Shown: one piece after another, positions 42,204 to 52,143 of the stretch
Layout of the letters: each line of letters opens with the position of its first letter
Position numbering within the stretch: the first letter of the stretch is position 1
Assembly: GCA_965215615.1 (NCBI GenBank)
Contig: OZ244068.1
Location: forward strand, 2,232,001 to 2,296,000
Length of the DNA: 64,000 nt
DNA from: CBDATA01 sp965215615
GTDB taxonomy: Bacteria > Acidobacteriota > Vicinamibacteria > Marinacidobacterales > Marinacidobacteraceae
Direction of reading: 5' to 3'
Position numbers and translations under genes: made by a program
Notes under the pieces: generated by a model
Told to the model about the DNA's origin: nothing
Database searches by the model: none
Seen by the model: the letters and a program-made list of their open reading frames with translations, nothing else

Positions 42204-43619
42204 CTACGCGTGGAGCGGTTGCCCGAGCGCGGCGAGCGCCGCCTCGGCCAGCGCCTCGGAAAGCGTCGGGTGCGGATGGATGCTCCGCGCCAGGGACTCG
42301 AGCGTGGCTTCGTGGTCGAGCGCCACCACCGCTTCGGCGATCAGGTCGGTGGCGTGGGGGCCGACGATGTGGACTCCCAGAATCTCTCCGTATCTCGCCT
42401 CGGCGACGACCTTCACGAAACCGGTCAGATCTCCCAGGATGTTCGCCTTGCTGTTGGCCGCGAAGGGGAACTTCCCGACCCGGATTTCCTGGCCGGTCTC
42501 GCGGGCGGCCGCTTCGGTGAGGCCCACCGAGCCGACCTCGGGGAAGGAGTAGGTGGCCGCCGGGTTCCGGTCGCGGCGGATCGGCTCGCCCGGATCGCCC
42601 GTCAGGCAGCGCACTGCGGCTTCCGCCTCCGCGGAGGCGAGGTGGGCGAGCTGGGCAGTCCCCACCACGTCCCCGATGGCGAAAACGCCGGGCACCGGAG
42701 TCCGCCCGAAGCCGTCCACCGGGAGGAAGCCTCCCCGCTCCGTCTCGATCCCGACGGTCTCGAGGCCGATGTCCGAAGTGCGGGGAGCCCGCCCCACTGC
42801 CACCAGCAGCCGGTCGTAGCGCGAAGTCTCGGAGGCATCCGCGCCCGCCCGCCGGTAGCGGACCCGGACCTCGTCCCCTTCGCTTTCCGCGGCCTCGACC
42901 TTCGCGCCGACGTGGACCCGGATCCGGCTTTTCGAGAGGGCCTTCCGGACCACTTCGGAAACCTCTTCGTCTTCGAGCGGCAGAACGCGGGGCATGGCTT
43001 CGAACAGATCCACTTCGCTGCCGTAGCTGCGGAACATCGAGGCGAACTCGGTCCCCACGGCTCCCGCCCCGATGATCCCGAGACGTTCCGGACAGGAAGG
43101 CAGACGGAACATCTCCACGTTGGTCACGATCCGGTCCCCGTCCACCGGCAGGAAAGGGAGGGTCCGCGCCGAGGAGCCGGTGGCGATGATGATGTTCCGG
43201 GCGACGAGCGTCTGCTCGCCGGATTCACTCGTGACCGTCACCCGGCCGGAGCCGGCGAGCCGCCCGTGCCCCTTGAAGGAGACGACCCCGCTGCGCTTCA
43301 GAAGGAGTTCGATCCCACCCGACAGCTTGCGGATCACCCGGCTCGCACGCCGGCCGAGCCCCTCCCAGTCGAGCTCCGGCTCGCCGGCCTTCACCCCGTG
43401 ACTCTTCGCGGTCCGGATCTCCTGCATCAGCGACGCGGTGTGGAGATAGACCTTGCTCGGGATGCAGCCGACGTGGAGGCACGTTCCCCCGAAGTGGCTG
43501 TCCTTCTCGATGATCGCGGTGCGAAGGCCCCGGGAAGCACCCTTGATCGCCGCGACGTAGCCACCCGGGCCGCTCCCGATGACAACCAGATCGAAAGAGG
43601 TTGCCGGGGTTTCACTCAT
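42204..43619 (-). CDS. lpdA: Dihydrolipoyl dehydrogenase (E3)
   Basis: 471 residues. FAD motif VVIGSGPGGYVAAIKGA, redox-active disulfide GGTCLHVGCIPSK, NAD motif IIGAGAVGTEFAS, second FAD motif VPGVFAIGDVVG, and the dimer-interface His in HPHPTLSEAL. It reoxidises dihydrolipoyl groups of the E2 in the same operon. First gene of lpdA-murB-murA-lipB-E1beta/E2-lipA. The promoter probably lies in the 150-bp gap shared with the divergent thioesterase gene. Confidence 0.97.
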   Translation of the reverse strand: MSETPATSFDLVVIGSGPGGYVAAIKGASRGLRTAIIEKDSHFGGTCLHVGCIPSKVYLHTASLMQEIRTAKSHGVKAGEPELDWEGLGRRASRVIRKLSGGIELLLKRSGVVSFKGHGRLAGSGRVTVTSESGEQTLVARNIIIATGSSARTLPFLPVDGDRIVTNVEMFRLPSCPERLGIIGAGAVGTEFASMFRSYGSEVDLFEAMPRVLPLEDEEVSEVVRKALSKSRIRVHVGAKVEAAESEGDEVRVRYRRAGADASETSRYDRLLVAVGRAPRTSDIGLETVGIETERGGFLPVDGFGRTPVPGVFAIGDVVGTAQLAHLASAEAEAAVRCLTGDPGEPIRRDRNPAATYSFPEVGSVGLTEAAARETGQEIRVGKFPFAANSKANILGDLTGFVKVVAEARYGEILGVHIVGPHATDLIAEAVVALDHEATLESLARSIHPHPTLSEALAEAALAALGQPLHA

Positions 43620-43769
43620 GGATCGGAGCGGGAATGGTAGGCCGCCGGATGGTGTTAGGATGCGAGCGCGCCGCTTTTTCCGCGTCGGGGCGGGTTTCGG
43701 GTGCAGGTTTCGCGCCGGGAAAAGTCCCGCTCCGAACCGTCGGACTGCGAGCGCGATGGGGTGCTCCAC

Positions 43770-44357
43770 ATGACCGACCCGAGGCCTGAATCCCCCAGGG
43801 GGCGCGAATCGGCAGGGAAGACCGCGTCGTCCCGGCGCCCACCCTTCCTCGCACGACGGCGGGGGGATGGGCCGGCGATGCCTCCCGAGCCCGAGCAGGA
43901 ATTCGAGACGGTCGCGCAGAAAGACCGAAGCGGGACGGTCGCCGATACCCGGTCGGAACAGGCCGGCCGGCGGGCACGGCAGCAAAAGGAACTGGATTCC
44001 TTCCCGATCGCCCGCATGCTGGGGCTTCGCCTCGATTACGCCGATAACGGCGTTTCGCGCATCCACCTTCCCCCCGGCCGGCAGGACACCTTCCACGGGC
44101 CGATGGAGGGCAGTGTCGCGGGTGCCTTGGTGGTCGCCGCCGGACATTTCGCCGCCGCTTCGGTGACACCGGGTGTCGCCCTCCCGCTCGTCGAATACAA
44201 GCTGAACCTGCTTTCGGTGGTTCAGGGCGAGCTGCTTGCGATCGGAGAGGTGGTCCGCAAGGGGCGGACGCTGGTCAGTTGCCGGATCGAGATCGTGGAA
44301 GACAACGACCGGACGATCGCGGTTGGACTCGCCACCTACCTCATCCAGCACCCGTAG
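43770..44357 (+). CDS. PaaI-like hotdog thioesterase
   Basis: 195 residues if ATG 43770 is used. The hotdog domain occupies the last 120 or so: FPIARMLGLRLDYADNGVSR, HGPMEGSVAGALVVAAGHFA (the catalytic-loop region of acyl-CoA thioesterases) and GRTLVSCRIEIVEDNDRTIA. The first 70 residues are low complexity, so a later start such as ATG 43878 (after GGGGGAT) is quite possible. Substrate is unknown; aromatic or medium-chain acyl-CoA is typical. Divergent from lpdA and convergent with nadE, with no gap. Confidence 0.72.
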   Translation: MTDPRPESPRGRESAGKTASSRRPPFLARRRGDGPAMPPEPEQEFETVAQKDRSGTVADTRSEQAGRRARQQKELDSFPIARMLGLRLDYADNGVSRIHLPPGRQDTFHGPMEGSVAGALVVAAGHFAAASVTPGVALPLVEYKLNLLSVVQGELLAIGEVVRKGRTLVSCRIEIVEDNDRTIAVGLATYLIQHP

Positions 44358-45242
44358 CTACCCGCGCCACCAGTCGTCGCCGGGGGTCACCGGGCCGTGG
44401 CGCTTGTGCCGGGTCTTGCGGTGGAGTTCCTCGATCCGCCCGGCGACTTCTTCGGGAACCTCGCGGCCTTCGAGATAGTCGTCCAGCTCGGCGTAGGTCA
44501 CGCCGAGCGCCTCTTCGTCGGGACGCCCCGGACGCAAGTCCTCGAGGTCGGCGGTGGGCTCTTTCCCGACGGTCGCGGCGGGCGCTCCGAGATGGGCGGC
44601 GAGTGCCCGCACCCGGCGCTTGGTGAGACCGAAGAGCGGAATCAGATCGGCGGCCCCGTCTCCGAACTTGGTGAAAAAGCCGACGAGCGCCTCGGCGGCG
44701 TGGTCGGTTCCCACCACCAGCCCGCCGACGAGACCGGCGAGGTGGTACTGGATCGCCATCCGGATCCGGGCCTTCGTGTTCCCGCGGACGAAGTCGCTTT
44801 CTGCCTCCGATCCGGGACGGAACGAGGGCGGCACCGCCTCCAGCACACCCCGGTCCACGAGCCGGGTCGCGGGCTCGATATCCACGCTCACCACCGAATC
44901 CGGACGAATCCAGTCGAGCGCCCGCCGGGCATCCGCTTCATCCCGCTGGATGCCGCAGGGGAGCCGCATCGCAACGACTTCGTAGCCGCCGCCGGCTTCC
45001 CGAAGGCGATGGACCGCGAGGGCCGACAGCCGGCCGGCAAGCGCCGAATCCACTCCGCCGGAAACCGCGATGAGGAGTCGTTTCTGGCCGCTCGCCGCGA
45101 GGTACTCCGCGAGGAAGGAGACCCGGCGCTCTGCCTCGGCTCCGGGGTCGAACCCGGCTCGCACTTCGAGCCGGGATCGGAGGGCAGGACTCGAAGTCCG
45201 CGGGGGCATCGGGCGATCGTTCAGACGATTTTTCAGGGCCAC
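44358..45242 (-). CDS. nadE: NAD+ synthase, ammonia-dependent
   Basis: Last step of NAD+ synthesis (amidation of deamido-NAD). 294 residues without a glutaminase domain. PP-loop LIAVSGGVDSALAG, then VRGNTKARIRM, GTDHAAEALVGFFTKFGDGA and PLFGLTKRRVRALA are classical. GTG 45242 overlaps the upstream gene by 10 bp; ATG 45209 would remove an unstructured stretch and is equally reasonable. Tail HRKTRHKRHGPV is typical of this form. Confidence 0.93.
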   Translation of the reverse strand: MALKNRLNDRPMPPRTSSPALRSRLEVRAGFDPGAEAERRVSFLAEYLAASGQKRLLIAVSGGVDSALAGRLSALAVHRLREAGGGYEVVAMRLPCGIQRDEADARRALDWIRPDSVVSVDIEPATRLVDRGVLEAVPPSFRPGSEAESDFVRGNTKARIRMAIQYHLAGLVGGLVVGTDHAAEALVGFFTKFGDGAADLIPLFGLTKRRVRALAAHLGAPAATVGKEPTADLEDLRPGRPDEEALGVTYAELDDYLEGREVPEEVAGRIEELHRKTRHKRHGPVTPGDDWWRG

Positions 45243-45526
45243 CGGTTGCGGGTGGACGGCTTCAGGATCTCCCCGGTGCTGTTCATGACCCCCACTGTCT
45301 TGCCCTCGGCGTACTCGCGGGCGAGCGGGATGTCCCGGTCGTTGGCGCAGGCGATATAGACCGGGCCCCGATACCCGCGGAGGCGGCCCACCGCGGTGTC
45401 CATGGTGCGGGCCGTCTCGACGTTGATCGTCAGCTCTTCGGTGCGGATATCCGGGCCCGCACGACGGTTGTACCGGACACCGAAACGCTCGGCGAGCGCC
45501 CGGGCGACCTGGATCCGGTTAGCCAC
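45233..45526 (-). CDS. Small conserved-looking protein of unknown function
   Basis: 97 residues from GTG 45526. No family recognised. Codon structure is good. The sequence is alpha/beta-like: a basic N-terminal helix (MANRIQVARALAERFGVRYN), TEELTINVETAR, then GPVYIACANDRDIPLAREY and KTVGVMNSTGEILKPS. It overlaps nadE by 10 bp, so it may be co-translated and linked to nucleotide metabolism, but that is only context. A run of eight C lies in the upstream gap (about 45563-45571 on the plus strand). Confidence 0.55.
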   Translation of the reverse strand: MANRIQVARALAERFGVRYNRRAGPDIRTEELTINVETARTMDTAVGRLRGYRGPVYIACANDRDIPLAREYAEGKTVGVMNSTGEILKPSTRNRWP

Positions 45527-45630
45527 GACACCCGCCCCGGCCGGCCACCACCGGGAGTTGCACTACCCCCCCCGGAAAGCCCATTTCCCGACTCTACCAG
45601 AACGATTCCCGGCTGCCCGATCCGCTTCGC

Positions 45631-48624
45631 TCAGCGGTCGCCGAGGCCGGCAGCGCTCATCCGCGCGAGCAGTTCGTCGAGTTCACCCCGAAGTTCCCCG
45701 TAGCGCTCGCGGGCATCCGCGCCCGGGGGCTGATCGGCGGTGTCGAGATTCGAGGCGAGGTAGGCGATCTGGTCGCGAAGCATGGGCTGCGAGTAGCGGA
45801 CCGGACGGGTCACGAGCTCCTCATGGAGCGCCCGAACCTCGGCGTTCCCCCCGTTCCCGAGCGCTTCCTCGAGCTGGGCGGAAGCCATGTTCGCCTCGCT
45901 CAGCGCGTCCCGGGCGAGGAGCGCCAGCCCCACCTGTTCCCGAACCTGCTCCGCCGTCACCCAGCCTTCCCGGACGACCCGGGGATCCATGCGCAGCCGG
46001 AAGTCCCGGGTCATCCGGTAGTCACCCGCGGTGAACTCGACGGTGTAGCGGCCCGGCGCGGCGAGCACGCCGCGGCCCGACGGCACCCCCTCCCCGTTCC
46101 TCGCTCCCTCGTGGCGCATGTCCCAGAGGAACCGGTGCACTCCCGCACCCGTCGGGACGGTGGGGGTCCCCCGGGTGAACGGCGAAGGAGCGCGCATCCC
46201 CTGTTCGGTCCCGGTGCGCATTCCCGGCCCCGTGCTCTCGAAACGGCGCACCACTTCGCCGCTCTCGTCCCGAACGGTGATCGTGGCTTCCTCCATATCC
46301 GTCGGCAGGAAGTAGCTGAAGCGCGGTCCCGGAGTCGGATACTCGGGGTCGGAGGGAGCGGCCCGGCCGCCGAAGCCTCCCGCGACACGGAAGCGGTTGG
46401 CATCCCGCACCGCGAAGAAATGGGGGCCGGAACCCGGGGTCTCGTGCAGCGGGGTCACGTCGTCGAGAATCCAGAAACCCCGGCCCATCGTGGAAATGGC
46501 GAGATCCTGCCGGACCACCTTGATGTCGGAGATCGGGGTCACCGGGAGGTTCTGCTGGAAGGAGGTCCAGGTGGCACCGTCGTCGAAGGAGATGAACATC
46601 CCCCACTCGGAGCCGAGGTAGAGCAGCCCCTCGCGATCCGGATCCTCGCGAACCACTCGCACCGGATGGTCGTTCGGCACGCCGTTCGTCCCGTCGGTCA
46701 TCCGGGTCCAGGTCGCGCCGTAGTCGGTGGTCCGGTAGGCGTGCGGCGTGAAGTCGCCGAGCTGGTAGCGCAGGATCGCGGCGTACGCCTTCGCCGGATC
46801 GTGCGGCGAGACCTCGATGTTCTGCACCCGGCCGTAGGGACCGATTCCCGGCGGTGTCACTTCGGTCCAGGTCTGGCCGCCGTCGCGGCTCAGGTGGATC
46901 GGGCCGTCGTTCGCGCCCGCCCAGAGCACGCCTTCCTCGTGGGGGGACTCCTGGATGTCATAGAGGACCGCGAAGTGCTCCTCGCCGGTCACATCGAGGG
47001 TGATGGGATCACCGGAGACCACCTGGGTCTCGTCGGTGAAGGCCGTCAGATCGGGAGAGATGGTGCGCCAGGTCCGGCCGCCGTTCTCGGTCACGTGGAC
47101 GTACTGGGAGGCGTGATAGACCTTGTTCGGGTCGTGCGGCGAGACGTGGATCGGAACCGTGCGCTGGAAACGGAACCGGAGATCCCGCGGGTTGTGGCCG
47201 TAGAGGTTCCAGAACCCGACGTAGTACTGCTCTTCCTGCCCGGTCCGGGCGTTGTAGAGACCGAAGCGGCCCTTGCAGTTGGCATAGACCACATCCGGAT
47301 CGCCGGGCTTCGGAACCACCGGGCCGGTCTCGCAGCCACCGATCGCCTCCCAGTGCGCCGTGGGTCCTCCCGGGCGGTATTCGGCCGGATGGCTCGGCAC
47401 CGAGATGGTGGAGTTGTCCTGCTGCCCGGCATGGAGCCGGTACGGGAAGTCGTCGCTCACATCCACCTGATAGAGCTCTGCGGTCGGCTGGTTTTCCTGG
47501 GTGGACCAGGTCTCCCCCCCGTCGAGGGTCACGTTGGCACCGCCGTCGTTCGCCTGGATCTGGATATCGGGGTTGTCCGGGTTGATCCACAGATCGTGGT
47601 TGTCGCCGTGGGGCGTGAACTTCCGCTCCCAGGTCTCCCCGCCGTCGGTGGACTTCCAATAGCCCTCGGCCATGCCCCAGAGGGTGTCCGGATCGGTCGG
47701 GTGAGCGTGCAGGTTGGTGTAGTAGAAGGGCCGGTTGCGGATCGGCTGGAAGTCGGTCACCTGCCGCCAACTGTCTCCCTCGTCGTCGGAGCGATAGACC
47801 CCGCCCGCCTCGCCCGGTGCCTCGATGAGCACATAGACCCGCGAGGGGGCGGCCGCCGAGACCGCGAGGTCCGACTTGCCCCGAAGCCCGGACGGAAGCC
47901 CGTTCTCGAGCTTCTCCCAAGTGTCGCCTCCATCGCGGGTGCGGTGGACACCGCCCTCCATGCCGCCGGAGCGGATGGTCCACGGCTTCCGTTCTGCCTC
48001 CCAGGTCGAAGCGTAGATCGTGTCGGGGTCTCCGGGCTTGAACTCGAGATCCACCGCCCCGGTCTGTTCGGAGATGAAGAGCGCGAGCTCCCAGGTATCG
48101 CCGCCGTCGCGGGTCCGATAGACCCCGCGCTCCGGGTTCGCGATGAAGGGGTTGCCGATCGCCGCCACCCAGGCGGTGTCCGGGTCGTCGGGGTGGATCA
48201 GGACCGCCCCGCTGTTCCCGGTGTTCTCGAGACCGATGCGTCTCCAGGTCTCCCCGGCATCGTCGGAGCGATAGACACCCTTGCCCATGATCACGTTGCT
48301 GCGAAGCCCGTCGGACCCGGTCGAGACATAGACGATGTCGGGGTTGCTTTCCGCGACCGCGATCGCCCCGATCGAAGGGCTCGCGAAATATCCGTCCGAA
48401 ATCGGATGCCAGTTGTGGCCGTAATCGGTGGTCTTGAAGACGCCTCCGCCGGTGGCACCCATGTAGAACGCCCCGGGGTGCGCCGGGTGCCCCGCGACCG
48501 CGGTGACCCGGCCGCCGCGCGAAGGGCCGACATAGCGGTACCGCATCGCTTCGAGCAGATCCGGCTCCGGCTGGGCACTCGCCGGCAGGGCGATCAGGGT
48601 GAGGAACAGCAGCAGCCTGCGCAT
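45631..48624 (-). CDS. Secreted BNR/sortilin-like beta-propeller protein
   Basis: 997 residues with a signal peptide (MRRLLLFLTLIALPASAQ). From about residue 30 to 700 it is a string of propeller blades with Asp-box motifs (SDDAGETWRRIG, TRDGGDTWELAL, STDGGETWERKF, SRDGGQTWTEVT). The C-terminus has an Ig-like strand-rich part and a helical tail. Such proteins are often labelled glycosyl hydrolase, but Asp boxes alone do not show that activity. They are numerous in Acidobacteriota and Gemmatimonadota. Role unknown, probably periplasmic or extracellular. Divergent from the beta-lactamase gene. Confidence 0.8.
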   Translation of the reverse strand: MRRLLLFLTLIALPASAQPEPDLLEAMRYRYVGPSRGGRVTAVAGHPAHPGAFYMGATGGGVFKTTDYGHNWHPISDGYFASPSIGAIAVAESNPDIVYVSTGSDGLRSNVIMGKGVYRSDDAGETWRRIGLENTGNSGAVLIHPDDPDTAWVAAIGNPFIANPERGVYRTRDGGDTWELALFISEQTGAVDLEFKPGDPDTIYASTWEAERKPWTIRSGGMEGGVHRTRDGGDTWEKLENGLPSGLRGKSDLAVSAAAPSRVYVLIEAPGEAGGVYRSDDEGDSWRQVTDFQPIRNRPFYYTNLHAHPTDPDTLWGMAEGYWKSTDGGETWERKFTPHGDNHDLWINPDNPDIQIQANDGGANVTLDGGETWSTQENQPTAELYQVDVSDDFPYRLHAGQQDNSTISVPSHPAEYRPGGPTAHWEAIGGCETGPVVPKPGDPDVVYANCKGRFGLYNARTGQEEQYYVGFWNLYGHNPRDLRFRFQRTVPIHVSPHDPNKVYHASQYVHVTENGGRTWRTISPDLTAFTDETQVVSGDPITLDVTGEEHFAVLYDIQESPHEEGVLWAGANDGPIHLSRDGGQTWTEVTPPGIGPYGRVQNIEVSPHDPAKAYAAILRYQLGDFTPHAYRTTDYGATWTRMTDGTNGVPNDHPVRVVREDPDREGLLYLGSEWGMFISFDDGATWTSFQQNLPVTPISDIKVVRQDLAISTMGRGFWILDDVTPLHETPGSGPHFFAVRDANRFRVAGGFGGRAAPSDPEYPTPGPRFSYFLPTDMEEATITVRDESGEVVRRFESTGPGMRTGTEQGMRAPSPFTRGTPTVPTGAGVHRFLWDMRHEGARNGEGVPSGRGVLAAPGRYTVEFTAGDYRMTRDFRLRMDPRVVREGWVTAEQVREQVGLALLARDALSEANMASAQLEEALGNGGNAEVRALHEELVTRPVRYSQPMLRDQIAYLASNLDTADQPPGADARERYGELRGELDELLARMSAAGLGDR

Positions 48625-48695
48625 CGGGAATCTCCGTCGGGAATTCGGGTCCGCCAGGGTCGGCGGACGGAACCGGCGATTCTACCGGGGCCTAA

Positions 48696-48735
48696 CAGGT
48701 TGTGGGGAAACTGGCGTGAGCACCGAGACGGGTGA
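48696..48735 (+). mobile_element. MITE-like element, copy C (left end only)
   Basis: 40 bp matching the left end of copy B: CAGGTTGTGGGGAAACTGGC then GTGAGCACCGAGACGGGTGA. It is preceded by CTAA (48692-48695), fitting the YTAR target. The rest of the element is missing. It sits in the 132-bp divergent gap, 21 bp before the beta-lactamase ATG, where it could supply or alter promoter sequence. Confidence 0.6.
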
Positions 48736-48756
48736 TTGGTAGGCTTTCCGGCCATC

Positions 48757-49749
<993 letters not shown>

Positions 49750-50415
49750 CTACGGTTCCCGGCGTTCGCGCAGCCGGTTTTCCAGCTCCTGGATCCGTTC
49801 CTCGAGTTCGGCCATCCGTTCCTGGAGCGCGGCCGCCTGTTCCGCGTTCATCTGCTCGCCCATGTCCTCGAAGCGCTCCCGGAGCCGGGCGAAATCGATC
49901 CCCTCCATGCCTTCGAGCACCTTCTCCCGGATTTCCTCCGGGTCCACGTGGAAGCGGACCTCCCGCCCGACATCGTCAGAAAACCACTGGTGCCCCTCGC
50001 GCTCGCCGATGGTCGCGGTGACGACCGCTTCGGAGCGCTCGCGCACGAAACCGATCTCGGCCGGGTCTCCGGATTCGAGAGCCATCACGGCCCGGCGCAG
50101 ATCGCCGGTGGTTTCGACTTCGCGATCCCCGACCCGGGTGATGACATCGCCGACGCGAATCCCGGCGGCCTCCGCGGGACCGTCCTCCTGGACTTCGGCG
50201 ACGAGGACCCCGGATTCTCCCGGAGCTCCGTAGAACTCCTTGAGTCCGGCGGTGAGGTTCATCGCGCTCACCCCGAGAAAACTGCCGCCAGAGATGGCGA
50301 CCATGACCCGCGGCCGGGCAGATTCCTCGACCTGAACCGAGACGGCGGGCGCGGGCGGCTGACCGAAAGCCGCGGTCGGAAGAAGCAGAGACGCGAGAAA
50401 CAGCATCCTGGGCAT
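49750..50415 (-). CDS. Secreted PDZ-domain protein with C-terminal coiled coil
   Basis: 221 residues with a strong AAGGAGG before ATG 50415 and a signal peptide (MPRMLFLASLLLPTAAFGQ). A PDZ domain covers about residues 45-125 (FLGVSAMNL, VLVAEVQEDGPAEAAGIRVG, DVITRVGDREV). The last 80 residues are charged and end in a heptad coiled coil (ALQERMAELEERIQELENRL). No protease domain. It is the third gene after the ECF sigma and anti-sigma genes, so it may be an envelope-stress sensor or target; this is inference. Confidence 0.72.
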   Translation of the reverse strand: MPRMLFLASLLLPTAAFGQPPAPAVSVQVEESARPRVMVAISGGSFLGVSAMNLTAGLKEFYGAPGESGVLVAEVQEDGPAEAAGIRVGDVITRVGDREVETTGDLRRAVMALESGDPAEIGFVRERSEAVVTATIGEREGHQWFSDDVGREVRFHVDPEEIREKVLEGMEGIDFARLRERFEDMGEQMNAEQAAALQERMAELEERIQELENRLRERREP

Positions 50416-50435
50416 GGGGAATCCTCCTTGGGGTT

Positions 50436-50864
50436 TCAGCGGGGTCGGCCGGAGATGGGGATCACCCGCTCCCGGGCCGAAGGCGGTGGGCGGGTCATGA
50501 GGGAACGGACATCGAGGAAGAGATCCAGCTCCTCGTGGCTTCCGAGCGGAACGACGGGTTCGCGGGAGAGCATCCGCGCGTTTTCGAGGTCGAGCAGCAG
50601 GCGCTCGTAGTCCTCGCGGAGCGCCTCGAGTTCCCGAAGATCCGCCTCTCGCACGTCGGGCTCCCCGGCGGGAGACCAGAGCCCCTGGGTGGCGAAGCCG
50701 GCCGCGATCAGGACCGCGGCCGCCGCCGCGAGCATCCAGACGGGACGCCGCCGCTCGCGCCGGACCCGGGCCATCACCTGATCGGCGAAACCGGCGGGCA
50801 GCTCCCACTCGGCGTTTTTCATGCCGGCGAGCGCCTTCCTGACATCGTCCTCGCGGAGCTTCAC
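50436..50864 (-). CDS. Putative membrane anti-sigma factor
   Basis: 142 residues from GTG 50864, overlapping the sigma gene stop (GTGA). About 45 cytoplasmic residues, one transmembrane helix (VWMLAAAAAVLIAAGFA, near residues 48-65), then a periplasmic part with a coiled-coil-like helix. Size, topology and position directly after an ECF sigma gene fit an anti-sigma factor, although no zinc His-x3-Cys-x2-Cys motif is present. Confidence 0.65.
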   Translation of the reverse strand: MKLREDDVRKALAGMKNAEWELPAGFADQVMARVRRERRRPVWMLAAAAAVLIAAGFATQGLWSPAGEPDVREADLRELEALREDYERLLLDLENARMLSREPVVPLGSHEELDLFLDVRSLMTRPPPSARERVIPISGRPR

Positions 50865-51493
50865 GGCACACCCCCTTCGAAACCCGGCCCAAGCTGGGCA
50901 CGGAGCCGCTTCAGGCCGCGGTGGGCACGGGATTTGGCCGTGCCCTCCTCGATGCCCAGCAGGCTCGCGATCTGGCGGTAGGACCACCCTTCCACATACC
51001 GGAGCACCACCGCCTCCCGGAAGGACTGCGGAAGACGGGGCAGCGCCTGCTGGAGCGCGGAGCGGATTTCCCTCCTCCAGGTCGCTTCGTCGGGAGACGG
51101 GGCGGCTTCGTCCCGGATCCGCTCGCGGACTTCTTCGCTCTCGACCGAGGCGTGGGGGCCGCGACGCATCCGCCGTCGCAGCTCGCTCCGCGCCAGATTC
51201 CCGGCGATGCGGAAGAGCCACGGCTCGAACCGCCCGGACTCCCGGTAGCCGGAAGCCGCCCGAAACACCCGGACGAAGGTTTCCTGCGCGAGCTCGGCGG
51301 CGGTCTCCGGCTCGCCGATCTGGCTCAACAGGTAGCCGAAAACCCGCCGCTCGTAGCGCTTCACGAGGGGAGCGAAGGCATCCACCTCACCGGCGCGCAC
51401 CCGCTCCATGAGCCAGGCATCCGAGCGTTCGGCCGGCGCACCCGCTCCCTCGAGCCCCAAGGGGATCGCGGGAGCGAGCTCGGAAACCATCAT
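50861..51493 (-). CDS. ECF-family RNA polymerase sigma factor
   Basis: 210 residues. Sigma region 2 is AFAPLVKRYERRVFGYLLSQ...ELAQETFVRVFRAA with SGRFEPWLFRIAGNLAR. Region 4 is LPQSFREAVVLRYVEGWSYR then QIASLLGIEEGTAKSRAHRG. ATG 51493 or 51490 is the likely start. It is followed by an anti-sigma-like gene and a PDZ protein, an arrangement typical of envelope stress regulation. The cognate promoter cannot be deduced. Confidence 0.92.
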   Translation of the reverse strand: MMVSELAPAIPLGLEGAGAPAERSDAWLMERVRAGEVDAFAPLVKRYERRVFGYLLSQIGEPETAAELAQETFVRVFRAASGYRESGRFEPWLFRIAGNLARSELRRRMRRGPHASVESEEVRERIRDEAAPSPDEATWRREIRSALQQALPRLPQSFREAVVLRYVEGWSYRQIASLLGIEEGTAKSRAHRGLKRLRAQLGPGFEGGVP

Positions 51494-51552
51494 CGGCGAT
51501 GCAGCAGAAAACGCCGCACCGCCCAAACGGTTCCCGGACGATCAGCGAAGGG

Positions 51553-52116
51553 TCAGGAACCGAGCATCGCCTCATGAGCCACTCCGGCCCACGAGAAGCG
51601 GATCTTCCCTCCGTCCAGTTCGATCTCGAACACGTCCCCACCGGCCCCCATCGCCTCGGTGAGCGGGATCCGGGCCACCTCATCCGACTCGATGGCAGCG
51701 TAGCCGTCGAGGCGGGGCCACATTTCGCCGCGCATGGCCTCCGGTGCTTCCGACCAGAGCTCCCCGAGCATCATCCCCTGGTTCCGGTTCACGAGCAGCG
51801 ACCACGCCCCTTCTTCGGCGATGTGGAGGTAGAGGCTGTATCGCCCGGCGGGGATCCTGTGCCCGCCGATCATGATGTCCCCCGAAGTCTCGAGGATCGT
51901 CACCTGGTTCTCGCCGGCGCGCCAGACGCGCTCTTCGGGCAGCATTGCGAAAAGCTCGTCGAGAGCGCGGCCGCCGAGATCGGGACGGCCGTAATCCACG
52001 GTCACCGAGGAACCGCCGACCATCGCCTCGACCATGCCACGCGGCATCGCATCCTGCGCGGCGGCGGAGAGAGGAAGCGCGATCAGGATCGCGGCGAGAA
52101 GAATTCGTGCTTTCAT
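51553..52116 (-). CDS. DUF2911 periplasmic protein
   Basis: 187 residues with a signal peptide (MKARILLAAILIALPLSAAA). Family signatures: VTVDYGRPDLGGRAL, VWRAGENQVTILETSGDIMI and IPAGRYSLYLHI...WSLLVN. The function of DUF2911 is unknown. It lies downstream of the DUF420 gene (27-bp gap, same strand) and upstream of the sigma factor gene. Confidence 0.82.
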   Translation of the reverse strand: MKARILLAAILIALPLSAAAQDAMPRGMVEAMVGGSSVTVDYGRPDLGGRALDELFAMLPEERVWRAGENQVTILETSGDIMIGGHRIPAGRYSLYLHIAEEGAWSLLVNRNQGMMLGELWSEAPEAMRGEMWPRLDGYAAIESDEVARIPLTEAMGAGGDVFEIELDGGKIRFSWAGVAHEAMLGS

Positions 52117-52143
52117 GCTGGTTGCCTCCAGTCGAAAACCCGC

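Noticed and set aside
45560..45575. Run of eight C upstream of the 97-residue gene as a phase-variable promoter
   Set aside because: Eight is common by chance at this G+C and no promoter elements frame it.
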